A stretch of 64,000 nucleotides of DNA, taken from contig NC_089325.1 in assembly GCF_036669915.1 (NCBI RefSeq), positions 9,596,231 through 9,660,230 of the forward strand, read 5' to 3'. This DNA comes from Pocillopora verrucosa. Lineage: Eukaryota; Cnidaria; Anthozoa; Scleractinia; Pocilloporidae. Positions 1 to 12,052 of the stretch are shown here, in pieces. The translations under genes and the position numbers were made by a program. Positions within the stretch are counted from its first letter, which is position 1. Each line of letters starts with the position of its first letter. Below the pieces are notes generated by a model. That model saw only the letters and a list, made by a program, of their open reading frames with translations. It was not told the DNA's origin and searched no databases.

Positions 1-170
1 CCCATTCCCCTCCCTTCTTCTTTTGTATTCCAGCCAGACTGGCTATTATTTCACAAGTAACTGGAATGAAGTACAAATCTGTATTATGAAATATTGCACG
101 TCTTTCCAAATTTATCCTGCATTTCACCGCCCAGCATTAGCAAAATTTAAGCCTCCACAACAAAACTCAC

Positions 171-3100
171 CTTCTTGTCTTTGTTCAGCAGCTAGTTTTG
201 CTTCTCTTCTCAGTTCCAATACATGATTTGCTATTTCTTCACTAGCAAGGTTTGAAGTCATCACGAAAATGGCATCTTTGCATACAATCGTCTTCCCCTG
301 TCCGTCTGTCAAACGACCCTGAATCAAAAAAAGAGATTTTTTTTTTCATCAAAACTTAAAAAGAAAGAAAACAACAAAACAACAAAATGAAAAATTTTAT
401 AACCTATTATGACTCAAATTGGAAAAAAAAAAAAACAATCTTCATTCAAATTTAAGTATAGATGCTACCTCATCAAACAACTGGAGCATGACTGTTAAAA
501 TGTCTGGGTGGGCCTTATCCACCTAAAAAGACATTAAAAAATGAGATGAGCCCAGAAATTTTAGTCACCAAAAAAAAGTCTATGAAAATTGAGGATTGTT
601 AATTTCTTACCTCATCAAATAACACAACAGCATTTGGACACTCCTTGAGTTTCTTTGTCAATTGTCCACCTTCATCATGTCCAGTGTAACCTGGTGGTGC
701 ACCAATCATTTTTGCAACCTTGAAAGAACAATGTTTAAATTCCAGTTTAAGGGCTCTTCATTTGAGTGTAATATCAAGACCAAAGCAAGCACCACAGCCA
801 ATAAAAACAAAGGAAAATATCACAACGAGCCAATGGGAATTGAGAGTAATAACAAGCACACTGCTTGAGGCATAGAAGAATGTGAGAGATGAAGACGCAG
901 TTGATTTTAGTTTTGAATATTATTGGTTTAGCAGGTGGTGTGACCTCTTGGGACCAATCACAGAGTGAAGTAAAACAAAATAAAACAAAACCAATTCAAC
1001 CCTGGCTTGATTTCCACCCTCAATTGAAAATTTCTGTGTAAGATAAAGTAGAGGTGTCAGTATCAGCCAAAGTTTTCGACAGAATGGGCCCGATTTCTAT
1101 GTCTTACCACAACTCTGGGGAATCCTGAAATTTTTAAGGAAGAGAATTCTGCCCCCCATCTTCCCCCCCCCCTCCCCTTAGCTGCCCATATAACCCTTAT
1201 ACCTTAGTTGTCTTCGTCAAAGGAGTTTTCTTTTTTCTAAGATAGTAAAACAATGGATGGAAGTCTTAAACGTTCTTTAAGTTTCTCATTTGAATCAACT
1301 CTTACCTCGTGTTTCTCTTGGTATTCAGACATGTCCAGTCTTATAAAACCCTGGGAGAAAGAACGACAACAGGCAGTGACTTTTACAGAATTTAACAAAG
1401 TGATAAAATTAAATTTTTAAAAAAATCCTGTATTACCTTCTTGTTGCCTTTTTGAAGATACCTAGCCACTTGTTTGGCAAGCTCTGTTTTTCCTACAGGG
1501 AAGAACAATCAGAGAGAATAATGATACACGAATAGAAGTCTTTCCCTACAACTTAGAAACTTGAATGCAGGATCATACTGCATTAATAATGTAACTTTTT
1601 CATACGCAGAGCTCCAGAAATCTGTTACAAGCAAATCTGATTAAAGTCACAGTCATTAATAATGCAATATCACATTGTGCATGTTTTATGTGAGTAAGCT
1701 CAAATGTGTAACTGAATCTGTTCCAAGAAAGCAAATTTACCAACTCCTGAAGATCCAAGAAAGAGAAACACAAGGGGATGTTCCTCATCATACCAACCAT
1801 TTTCTCTTCTACGGATTGCTGCAAACAAATGAACAGATTCAGTAGAATATTATTCCCAAATTTGCCAAAATGTGGCCTTCCAAAACTAATTTTGTCCTAT
1901 AGAACATCATACTTGCAGCAACTGTGAGAATGGCTTCTTCTTGTCCAACAATATTCTCCTTCAATCTCGTATCCAAAGGGTAGTGCCGTCTTTCCTCAAT
2001 CTCTCTCCTCTCTTTCTCTTTCATATACTTAAAAACAAGTTGTATCATTTCAATTACAAAACACAGCTGCAATATCTGTTATTTCTCTTAATTGAAATTT
2101 TACCATGTGTAGTTCCAGAAAATATCCATACCCCCACCACGGAGGGAATTTCATATAGGACCCCCCCACCCCTTCGGATTTTCCATTTTGGGGTAGCAGT
2201 GGTAGCCCCCCCACCCCTCTGGAATTTCCAAAGAATTTTCTACCACCCCCTATACCCCCTGGAAATATATTTTTTTCTCATAGCAAACAACAAACAAGAG
2301 GGACGTGTGATTTTGTCGCGTGTATATTCGAGAGATGGCGTACACGCGCAAGGTAAACGTCGCTAACTAGCTTAAACTTAATGTTTGCTTTATTTTTAAA
2401 TACAATACTTGGCAAAATTTCCGCACAGCCCCATACATCATTATACATCCATATATGGGGCTTTATTATTCAGTGTATCACCAGTAAGATGTACATGCAT
2501 AATTAAGTATGGGGCTGTGCGGAAATTTTTCCGTAAGTTATTTTGAACTCATCTTTCCAAATTCCAGCCTCTAATGTAAAATTTCTTCACACAAGCATTG
2601 ATTCTTGTTAGCAGCGGGTCGATAATTTCGTCCGATTGTGCCTAAACAAACCTTGGCTAGTTACCAGTCCCACGCGCATATATACAAAACCCTGGATCCT
2701 AATGTTTCTCAATGTTACTATCAACTGTTTTCGACTACGGTATGACTGTACTTATCATTCATTGCAACATCGCAAGCAAGTAAGCCATAAAGAAATCGTC
2801 AAGTCTCCTACACATTATGATGCAACAGAATTAAGCTCAGTGCAGATCAAAATTAAGAGATGGCTGGAGTCAATAAGGGGTAGCGAATGGTAAATTTATG
2901 CGAAACTTTGCGAGACGGAGAGACCAGCGTTTTTTTTTTTTTTGCGAGACCGAAACTTTTTGAGTGTTTTAATTGGAAGACCAATCTTAAGACCCCAAAA
3001 CGGCTTTGCAAACAATTCGAGACTGTGAGACGTTTTGAGTCTTTTGAACCGCTCAAAAAACGAGACTGTAGGATCGATCTGTGAGATTTAACTTAAATTT

Positions 3101-4795
3101 TAAAAAAACAGCATCAGACAGTTATTTGTAAATTTTACGAACGCGAAACGTGTTATGACCGAGGAAAATCCCTAGGTAACCACTCCTGTTGGTTGTAATC
3201 TTTGGAGACTGATAACGAGTAATAGCGGCTCCGTTCGAAAAACAAAGTGATTCTCTTCTTTATTTGATGTTATTTATGTTCCAAAACGCTACAAGGATAA
3301 AAGAAAACTTTCTTTGGCTGCAGAACTGTTAGAAGCATCGTAATTTAACAACTTAAACTTCAGAACGTCCTACTAAAGTAGGTAAGAGGCGCCAATTGAC
3401 CAATCGATCGACTTCCTACCCTCTGGACGAAAATTTCGCCTCTTACCCCCATCCCCCTCTGGAATTTCCTGGGACTTTGACCCCCCCACCCCTCTGGAAT
3501 TTCCAATTCCCTCCGTGGTGGGGGTATGGATATTTTTTGGAACTACACCATCTTGCAATATTGATGATACAATTTTAAAAAATATTGTGGTATTTGCCCT
3601 ACACAATGCAAGCACGTCTCACAAAAATTTGAAGGATAGCTTCAAATAGACATTTTAACAATTTACCATATCAATTAATCCAATCCAGGATCTAGTCTTG
3701 CCTCCAATCCCAGCATATTCTACTGCTTGATAGCCTAAATTATTATCCTTAAGGGTTGTATCAGCTTCTATTGGCAATAAACAAAAACAAACAAAGAAAC
3801 AGACAAGTAAGAGGAAAAGCAAAATGTTATAAATAGTGAAAAGACCTCTTTTGATAAAACGAATAATTGCTAACTAGGAGGTGACGTGCTTAATACACAA
3901 CACATTAAATTCACCTTTTAGACTTAAGATTTCGCGTGAAGAGTCACGTGCCTTTTAATGAAAATAAACCGCGAAAGTTCGGACATTGAGTCAACAACCC
4001 ACTACCCGCTTACGAACTCATTTCCATTGTCGTGGAGCGTTTATATGCTCAAAATTGACTTCTTTTTTTGTTTCATGTGTTTGATTATCTATCAAGCGAG
4101 TTGATATTTCGTTACTGTTAAAGTAGATGCGAAGAATATGGTATGATTGTTCCGGCACGAAATAATCAAACTAGTTCTGCGTGCGTACAGCGATGTATCT
4201 GATCAGTTATTTTTTTAGTTGTATAAATGGGGGGTCGACTTGTACACGAGTTCGACTTATACACAAGTAAATACGGTAGTTTAATTACTTCATGCTGAAG
4301 CACTTCCTGCTCCATTCTTCCCCACTACTTTAGCGGTAGCGAACTATCAACTCGCCTGGTAAATAATCAAACACATCAAACGAAAATGAATCAACCGAAA
4401 ATTAAATCTATTAGATTTTTTTGCAGGAATTATAACATCTTGACAATAGTCATAGCATCGATTGAGAATAATCTCTGGTCTCGGTACGACCGAATAAATA
4501 TAACAATAACATACTTCATAACTTAAAAATATTAGGATCAAGCTTCTCATACTTAAAACATTTAGTTGATCTCAATCGTACCTGAAAACATATAAATGGT
4601 AATTCCACCACACACCATAGCGGCTGATCCCACCACAACTACCAATTTTAAGCTCTTTTTGGGAGGATGAATGAGCCTCCGCCATCTCGATAAATTTCCT
4701 GAGCTAAAGCTTGAGATCGCTTTGGCGGAGGTATGGCTTCTAGAGGAAAGTAAAGAAAACAATTTCGCACGGAGAGCTTGACGAGTTGCTATCAT
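171..4795 (-). CDS. CLPB: CLPB-like mitochondrial AAA+ disaggregase, copy A (exons 1-9, partial)
   Basis: Homologue of animal CLPB (SKD3), the ATP-driven disaggregase of the mitochondrial intermembrane space. Exons on the minus strand, from the splice sites: 1 4582-4795, 2 3667-3767, 3 1913-2027, 4 1741-1818, 5 1437-1492, 6 1306-1350, 7 611-718, 8 469-522, 9 171-318; exons 10-13 lie left of the window. All junction phases agree. I start at the ATG at 4795; the open frame runs a little further upstream but without another ATG. Exon 1 encodes an Arg-rich presequence and a hydrophobic segment; exon 2 one degenerate ankyrin-like repeat; exons 4-5 Walker A (GSSGVGKT); exon 7 the pore loop GYTG and Walker B (VVLFDE); exon 9 the MTSN sensor 1. 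It differs from copies B-E at several positions (GHDEGG rather than GHDQGG; GFIRLDM rather than CLVRLDM), so it is the most divergent and most canonical copy. Family identity is secure; expression is unknown. Confidence 0.9.
2107..3548. mobile_element. 1.44 kb TIR DNA transposon in intron 2 of CLPB copy A
   Basis: The ends are inverted copies of each other over about 44 bp with one mismatch; the left end begins GTGTAGTTCCAGAAAATATC. The flanks carry CAT on both sides (2104-2106 and 3549-3551), a 3 bp target duplication. The same intron in copies B, C and D reads straight through without the element (for example near 16603), giving an empty site. Proline-codon-like runs of CCCCCCACCCCTCTGGAATT occur near both ends. 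No transposase frame is visible, so it is a non-autonomous element of unassigned superfamily. Confidence 0.85.
2414..2529. mobile_element. Nested 116 bp palindromic MITE
   Basis: It lies inside the 1.44 kb transposon. The left arm (2414-2436) starts AAAATTTCCGCACAGCCCCA and is matched by its reverse complement at 2507-2529. The spacer is AT-rich. I could not define a target duplication. Confidence 0.6.
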
Positions 4796-5455
4796 GTTGT
4801 TGTATGACACTTGTTTGGTAATATCATGCCCCCTTATTGTGGTACCATGTCTTCTCCTTGAGATTCACTTTTCCAAACTGATACCATAATATATATAGTG
4901 GCCAATCCTATTCAATCTTTTTTTTTTTTTTTGAGAGGGCACGGTATCGAATCTTGCAATCTGATTGGTTCCTAACCCGGTCAGACAGGTGGAATATGTC
5001 AGACATTCATTCCACTTCCACTTCCACTTATTCCACACTATTCCACGCGGATTTCTGCTCATGCGCGCTAGTTTTGTTATGTTATTGACCACGCGTTCCG
5101 ATGCTAGAGCCCGGAAAGGCGTACGTAGAGGTTACCATGAGCAGAAATCCGCGACGTCGCCTTTCCGGGCTCTAGCATCGGACCGCGTGGTCAATAACAT
5201 AACAAAACTAGCGCGCATGAGCAGAAATCCGCGTGGAATAGTGTGGAATAAGTGGAAGTGGAAGTGGAATATGTCAGATTGTCAGACAATCAATGTCACT
5301 GGAATATTCCACTGACAATCTGACATATTCCACTTGTCCTGGAATTACCATTTATATGTTTTCAGGTACGATTGAGATCAACTAAATGTTTTAAGTATGA
5401 GAAGCTTGATCCTAATATTTTTAAGTTATGAAGTATGTTATTGTTATATTTATTC
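4492..5455. repeat. Inverted duplication around CLPB exon 1
   Basis: The stretch 4492-4606, covering the exon 1 donor and the start of intron 1 of CLPB copy A, reappears in reverse complement at 5340-5455, apparently without a mismatch over about 115 bp. The two arms enclose the rest of exon 1 and a separate hairpin at 5009-5270. The right arm therefore carries a splice donor in the + orientation. This looks like a foldback or template-switch duplication. Confidence 0.85.
5009..5270. repeat. Near-perfect 113 bp hairpin (foldback MITE)
   Basis: The left arm 5009-5121 and right arm 5158-5270 are reverse complements with two or three mismatches, separated by a 36 bp loop. The loop repeats part of the arm (GAGCAGAAATCCGCG). 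A smaller palindrome (GTGGAATATGTCAGATTGTC and its complement) follows at about 5263-5333. No coding potential. Confidence 0.85.
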
Positions 5456-6387
5456 TTCGATTGCAGCCTACGTCACGCTAATTAAAATTCAGGCTTAAAA
5501 TAGAAGTCCGCCATGTTGGTGGTGTGACACGCGTGAATTGGCAAGTAAAAACTGTGACGCTTGCGACGAAAGAGGAAACTTCGAGGGGTGTCCCTATGCG
5601 TGTTTTCTAATTGTCGCTGATGTGGGACTATTTTACGGGTCGTAATGAAACCACGAAAACCAAGATGACTATCAACGGTGTTTATTTAGATCACGGTCAC
5701 GATCACGATCGTAAACTGAAATTGCAATAATATTATAACGAAAGCATGAATCTAATTGAATTGGTGCGAAAGGCATGAAAGAAACGCTTTACGTACTTAT
5801 GTCGATAACTCGATTAAAATAACAACAATCAACGTGAATTAACATAAACATATCATAAAAGGCTAAATTAAAACTACTCGAGATTCAAAGATCGGCTACA
5901 CGATGACCATTTGCGGCTGATTAACAGCCCAAAGACTAAAATGTGGGCGTTACTGTGTGAGCGTCTAGTTATTTCAAAATAATTAGTTGTACTGTTGTAC
6001 AACACAGTACATATGTGCGCTATCGCCCAAGGTGAAAAACTAAACTTAAACATATTGAAATAAAACTAACAAAATCACTTACATATCGGTCCCGCTTGTG
6101 CCAAAAGGTTTGGAACGAAAGAACGAAGTTGCTGCTGTTCAAGGTGAAATCTTACGAAACTCTGGCTTATAGGGACGCTAATTTAGTTTTATATGCGCGT
6201 GGTGACGCTAAAATATCCGATTACAAACCAATAGGGAAAAAGATAAACATTGTAACTACGATCGTAACTAGGCATGCAAATTAAAGCAATTGACAATTGA
6301 TCTAATTTAAAAAAAAGGCTGTTATTTGTTCGATATCCTTAACAAAAACCATTGTTTCTGCTTTGTAATTCGAAAAATTTAACGATA
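5456..6387. other. Non-coding stretch upstream of the THAP transposase
   Basis: I see no convincing gene. It probably holds the 5' end and promoter of the THAP element, but I could not identify its terminal inverted repeat. Confidence 0.3.
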
Positions 6388-7028
6388 ATGCCTTATATGT
6401 GTGTCGTCAAAGGGTGCAATCACAATTCTAAATCCCACAAAGGTATTTGTGGATTCTATAGAATACCTCGTGTAAAAGAAAATGAAAACGAGGAAACAAA
6501 AAAGTTGCAGGAGGATAGGAGACGGCAATGGATACAGAATATTTATAGACGGGATTTAGAGAAGATAAATCTAAACAATACTCGTGTCTGTGGACATCAT
6601 TTTGTCTCAGGTAATTTTTGTATTCTGTGACTCGTTCAAATTTCCTTTTGATAGTTAAATCATAAAAACGAGTGTGCTTCGACGAAATAGGGTCGCCATC
6701 AGCTCTATACGACTGCACTAATCCAGACTGGGCACCTACTCAGAATATGGACCATGATAACATAGCTCCTGAGAGTGTGGGTAATGCTATGTCGAAATAC
6801 AAACGAGCTAAAGAAAGGGAAGCTAACAAGAAACAAGCTGCATCGAAGAAAAGAAAAACGTCATGTTCAGCAACCTCTTCAACTGCAGCTGCTTCTGAGG
6901 TTTTTTCTGCAAGTGCCAGCTTTGTGGATGCTAGAGGAAATACTAGCGCTGAAGGTTTGCGCAATAATGTTCATTTGATAAAACTCTTATATTTCAATAC
7001 ATATATATTTGAATGTTTTTCATTTATT

Positions 7029-7206
7029 ACTGGGATACCTGTGGTAGCCCAGTCATAAAATGCCTTTGTTTTTTTGTCGTCTTTTTACTGGGATACCTGT
7101 GGTAGCCCAGTCATAAAATGCCTTTGTTTTTTTGTCGTCTTTTTTTTACTGGGATACCTGTGGTAGCCCAGTCATAAAATGCCTTTGTTTTTTTGTCTTT
7201 TTTTTT
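7029..7206. repeat. Threefold tandem repeat of a 58-61 bp end sequence
   Basis: Three copies start at 7029, 7087 and 7148, each beginning ACTGGGATACCTGTGGTAGC. The same end sequence begins the units at 8324 and 10139. The first 25 bases form a small imperfect palindrome. Confidence 0.85.
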
Positions 7207-8300
7207 TTTTTTTTTTTTCCTCCGCCACAAAATGGAAAAATTGCGCAATAGTACCCAGAGTTCATTGGGCCCTCAACACCATGACAACTAACTGTGATCC
7301 AATGAGGGTGAAGATGTTCACATGCTGATCACGTGTTATCTTGATGATGATTGACGTTGTCATGCATGGACAGGTCCGGGTCACATGACGAGCACGAGAT
7401 TTTCTTTTGTCGGTCGTTTCGTATTTCAACGTGTTTGGATTACGATGACCTGAAGCGTTATAGCGCAAACGCTCGAAATACTTACAGACGCATACACAAG
7501 TCGTATTGTTCGCGGCCAGTCCACACTAAAAGATGTTATTGAGCGGTAATTTTGGACCGGATTGAGTCGCGAACTGTGTATCCGTTGTAGTTTCTGGTGA
7601 TTTCTGCCGTTTTAAGCTTGCTTTACCATCACTGTTATTCACATCATCTACTTTTATTACGTTGGTAAAATCTGTACAGACATCACACAAACCAACTCGC
7701 GCACAAAATAAGAAGAGTATATTGAAGGCTTGAAATTATATTACGATCGATTTTCATCAAGAAATGGGCCAGGAATTTTCCACAATAGTGCAAATAATCG
7801 TGAAGGCTGATCGAGGAAAAGCGATTGCGTGACGCTCGGTAAGCTGTAAGATGACATGTTATTATTTACCAGACGTAAAAACTCTTCAGATTCTCAGTCT
7901 GCATTTTGTACCCACTCTGCAGTCTCCAGTCTATATTTTGTATCCGGTCTGCTGTCTGCATTTTGTACTAACAGGTATCTGTGGCACCAATACAGTTTAC
8001 TTTTGGTTACATTTATTCGCACAACACACATAATCTACCACAAAATACCTGTGTGTGAGGTAATTCGACATTTTCGTTCTTTTCCACGTTAATGCTCTTC
8101 TTTCCTTTTGTAAGAATGTAGACCACAAGTAATCCACCCACCCTACAAAAAATAACTCTTGCATGCATATCATGCCTATGTTTTAAAATAGGTGTATGCC
8201 CTTAGCCAGACTTGAGCTCACTATTTCAGTATACTAATCCGACACCCGTAGTATCACTACACTTGATTCCAAGGATCCAGTACCATCCAGGTATCCCAGT
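7148..8300. mobile_element. TIR-bounded array unit 1 (internally deleted)
   Basis: Starts ACTGGGATACCTG and ends CAGGTATCCCAGT at 8288-8300, a 13 bp inverted pair. After the end sequence comes a T-tract, then CCTCCGCCACAAAATGG, then a block with TCACATGACGAGCACGAG. It lacks about 0.7 kb present in units 2-4, joining GAGTCGCGAAC directly to TGTGTATCCG. Unit 5 shares the same junction. Confidence 0.75.
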
Positions 8301-8323
8301 TACCCTGCTCACAGGGTCTAGTT

Positions 8324-10108
8324 ACTGGGATACCTGTGGTAGCCCAGTCATAAAATGCCTTTGTTTTTTTGTCGTCTTTTTTTTTTTTTTTTTCCTCCGC
8401 CACAAAATGGAAAAATTGCGCAATAGTACCCAGAGGTCATTGGGCCCTCAACACCATGACAACTAACTGTGATCCAATGAGGTGTTCACATGCTGATCAC
8501 GCGTGCTATCTTGATGATGATTGACGTTGTCATGCACGGACAGGGCCGGATCACATGACGAACACGAGATTTTTGCCCATAAAACTCTTTTGTCAGTCGT
8601 TTTGTATTTCAATGTGTTTGGATTACGATCATCTGGAGCATTATGGCGCAAACGCTCAAAATACTTATAGACGCATACACAAGTCGTATTGTTCGCGGCC
8701 AATCCACACAAAAAGATGTTATTGAGTGGTAATTTTGGAACGGACTGAATCGTGAACGCTTGAAAGCCATGAAAGCATTGAATGCCTTGTATGTCTTGTA
8801 TGCTAAGTATGCCAATGTCTTAGTTGAAAACGTTAACTCGTTGTAAAAAGCAAAATCTGAAATCTGAAACCAAACTGCATTTACTCTATGCAATCTATTG
8901 AACAACACTACTACCGTGAGACTGAAGAATAAAATTCAAATGGATGCAAACTGCTTGTGAAGAAAGACGCCATGTTGGATTCACTTGATGCCAGGGAACG
9001 TAGCTACGATAACAGTGCGAATGGTATTAATTTCACGATCAGAAATGAATCTTATGTTTTTTTTCCATTGTAGTTGTATGGATATTCTTTTTTAATAAAT
9101 ACATGATCCAAAATCCCGTTTTTTTTGTATATAATGTTATTATGTTAAGTATTGTTTACGCAATTGTCCTGTCACAGGCAACCCAAGGTCACGTCTCGAG
9201 AAAGAGCCAACGATTAATTCACGAACGCGTTACGCGTTGTGTGACTCAGAGTAAGTTATGCTGGGAACCGTTGAAAATTTGAACACGTTATTAGGAATAG
9301 TATAGGGAACGAAATATGGTCGATTTACAACGATAAATATTTCGAAATATGAAGATTTTTCTCGTAAAATCAATAAAACTTACTCATACCCTGTGTATCC
9401 GTTGTAGTTTCTGGCGATTGTTGCCGTTTTAAGCTTGCTTTACCATCACTATTATTCACGTCATCTACTTTTATTACATTGGTAAAATCTGTACAGACAT
9501 CACACCAACCAACTATGTTGAAGGCTTGAAATTATATTACGATCGATTTTAATCAAGAAATGGGCCAGGAATTTTCCACAATAGTGCAAATAATCGTGAA
9601 GGCTGATCGCGGAAAAGCGATTGCGTGACGCTCGGTAAGCTGTAAGATGACATGTTATTATATACCAGACGTAAAAACTCTTCAGATTCTCAGTCTGCAT
9701 TTTGTACCCACTCTGCAGTCTATATTTTGTATCCGGTCTGCAGTCTGCTGTCTACATTTTGTACTAACAGGTATCCGTGGCACCAATACAGTTTATTTTT
9801 GGTTACATTTATTCGCACAATACACATAATCTACCTCAAAATACCTGTGTGTGAGGTAATTCGACATTTTCATTCTTTCCCGCGTTGATAATCTTCTTTC
9901 CTTTTGTAAGAATGTAGACCACTTACAATGTTTCAAGTAATCCACCCACCCTACAAAAAATAACTCTTGCATGCATAGCATGCCTATGTTTTGAGACAGG
10001 TGTATGCCCTTGGCCAGACTTGAGCTCACTATTTCAGTATACTAGTCCGACACGCGTAGTATCACTACACTTGATTCCACGGATCCAGTACCATCCAGGT
10101 ATCCCAGT
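8324..10108. mobile_element. TIR-bounded array unit 2
   Basis: Full-length unit of about 1.8 kb with both 13 bp ends. Units are separated by the spacer TACCCTGCTCACAGGGTCTA. It contains the short coding-like block found in units 3 and 4, but here that frame is interrupted soon after its ATG (near 8890). A local array of CAGTCTGCATTTTGTA-like repeats lies at about 9690-9770 and recurs in every unit. Confidence 0.75.
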
Positions 10109-10138
10109 TACCCTGCTCACAGGGTCTAGTTTTTTTTT

Positions 10139-12033
10139 ACTGGGATACCTGTGGTAGCCCAGTCTTAAAATGCCTTTGTTTTTTTGTCGTCTTTTTTTTT
10201 TTTTTTTTTTTTTTTTTTCCTCCGCCACAAAATGGAAAAATTGCGTAATAGTACCCAGAGGTCATTGGGCCCTCAACACCATGACAACTAACTGTGATCC
10301 AACAACTAACTGTGATCCAATGAGGTGTTCACATACTGATCACGCGTGTTATCCCTCGACACCATGACAACTAACTGTGATCCTGTGATCCAATGAGGTG
10401 TTCACATGCTGATCACGCGTGTTATCTTGATGATGATTGACGTTGTCATACACGGACAGGGCCGGGTCACATGACAAATCACGTGAATTTTGCTAATAAA
10501 ACTCTTTGGTCAGTTGTTTTGTATTTCAACGTATTTGGATTGCGATCTCCTGGAGCATTATGGCGCAAACGCGCAAAATACTTACAGACGCATATACAAG
10601 TCGTATTAATCGCGGCTAATCCACTCTGAAAGATGTTATTGAGCGGTAATTTTGGAACGGATTGAGTCGCGAACGCTTGAAAGCCATGAAAGCCTTGAAT
10701 GCCTTGTATGCTAAGTATGCCAATGTCTTAGTTGAAAACCGTTCACTTGTTGTAAAAAGCAAAATCTGAAACCAAACTGCATATACTCTATGCAATCTAT
10801 TAAACAACGCTTCTACCGTGAGACTGAAGAACATAACTATATGGGATGCAAACTGCTTGTGAAGAAGGACGACATGTTGGATTCACTTGATGGCAAGGAA
10901 CGTAGCTACGATAACAGTACGAATGGTATTAATTTCACGATCAGAAAGGTGAATCTTATGTTTGTTTTCATTGTAGTTGTATGGATATTCTTTTTTAATA
11001 AATACGTGATCCAAAACCCTGTGTTTTTTTGTGTATAATGTTGTTATGTTAAATATTGTTTACGCAATTGTCTTGTCACAAGCGGCCCAAGCTCACGTCT
11101 CGAGAAAAAGCCAACGATTAATTCATGAACGCGTCACGCGTTGTGTGACTCGGTGTTAAGTTACGGGAGGAACTGCACGTTATAAGGAATAGTACAGGGA
11201 ACGAAGTATGGTCGATTTACAACGATACATATTTCGAAATATGAACATTTTTCTCGTAAAATCAATAAAACTTACTCATACCCTGTGTATCCGTTGTATT
11301 TTCTGGCGATTTCTGCCGTTTTAAGCTTGCTTTACCATCACTGTTGTTCACATCATCTACTTTTATTACGTTGATAAAATCTGTACAGACATCACACCAA
11401 CCAACTCGCGCGCAAAGTAAGAAGACTATATTGAAGGCTTGAAATAATATTGCGATCGATTTTCATCAAAAAATGGGCCAGGAATATTCCACAATAGTGC
11501 AAATAATCGTGAAGGCGGATTGCAGAAAAGCAATTGCGTGACGCTCGGTAAGCTGTAAGATGACATGTTATTATATACCAGACGTAAAAACTCTTCAGAT
11601 TCTTAGTCTGCATTTTGTACCCACTCTGCAGTCTGCAGTCTATATTTTGTATCCGGTCTGCAGTCTGCTGTCTGCATTTTGTACTAACAGGTATCCGTGG
11701 CACCAATACATTTTATTTTTGGTTACATTTATTCGCAAAACACACATAATCTACCACAAAATACCTGTGAGTGAGATAATTCGACATTTTCGTTCTTTCC
11801 CACATTAATATTCTTCTCTCCTTTTGTAAGAATGTAGACATCACTCACAATGTTTCAAGTAATCCACCCACCCTACAAAAAAGGAACTCTTGCACGCATA
11901 GCATGCCTATGTTTTGAAATAGGTGTATGCCCTTGGCCAGACTTGAGCGCACTATTTCAGTATACTTAAGTCCGACACCCGTAGTATCACTACACTTGAT
12001 TCCAAGGATCCAGTATCATCCAGGTATCCCAGT
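10139..12033. mobile_element. TIR-bounded array unit 3
   Basis: Full-length unit with both ends. It carries an additional local duplication of the AACTAACTGTGATCCAATGA segment around 10280-10400, which accounts for its slightly greater length. It contains a small frame at 10790-11038. Confidence 0.75.
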
Positions 12034-12052
12034 TACCCTGCTCACAGGGTCT

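Noticed and set aside
1941-2366. Proline-rich + strand frame
   Set aside because: It crosses CLPB exon 3 in antisense and the end of the TIR transposon, whose C-rich repeats create the proline codons.
3396-3578. Proline-rich frame at the other end of the same transposon
   Set aside because: Again the product of the CCCCCCACCCCTCTGG subterminal repeats.
6388-6954. Host THAP-domain gene
   Set aside because: Exon 3 is an HTH_Tnp_4 transposase segment in phase with it, so the whole is a transposon gene.
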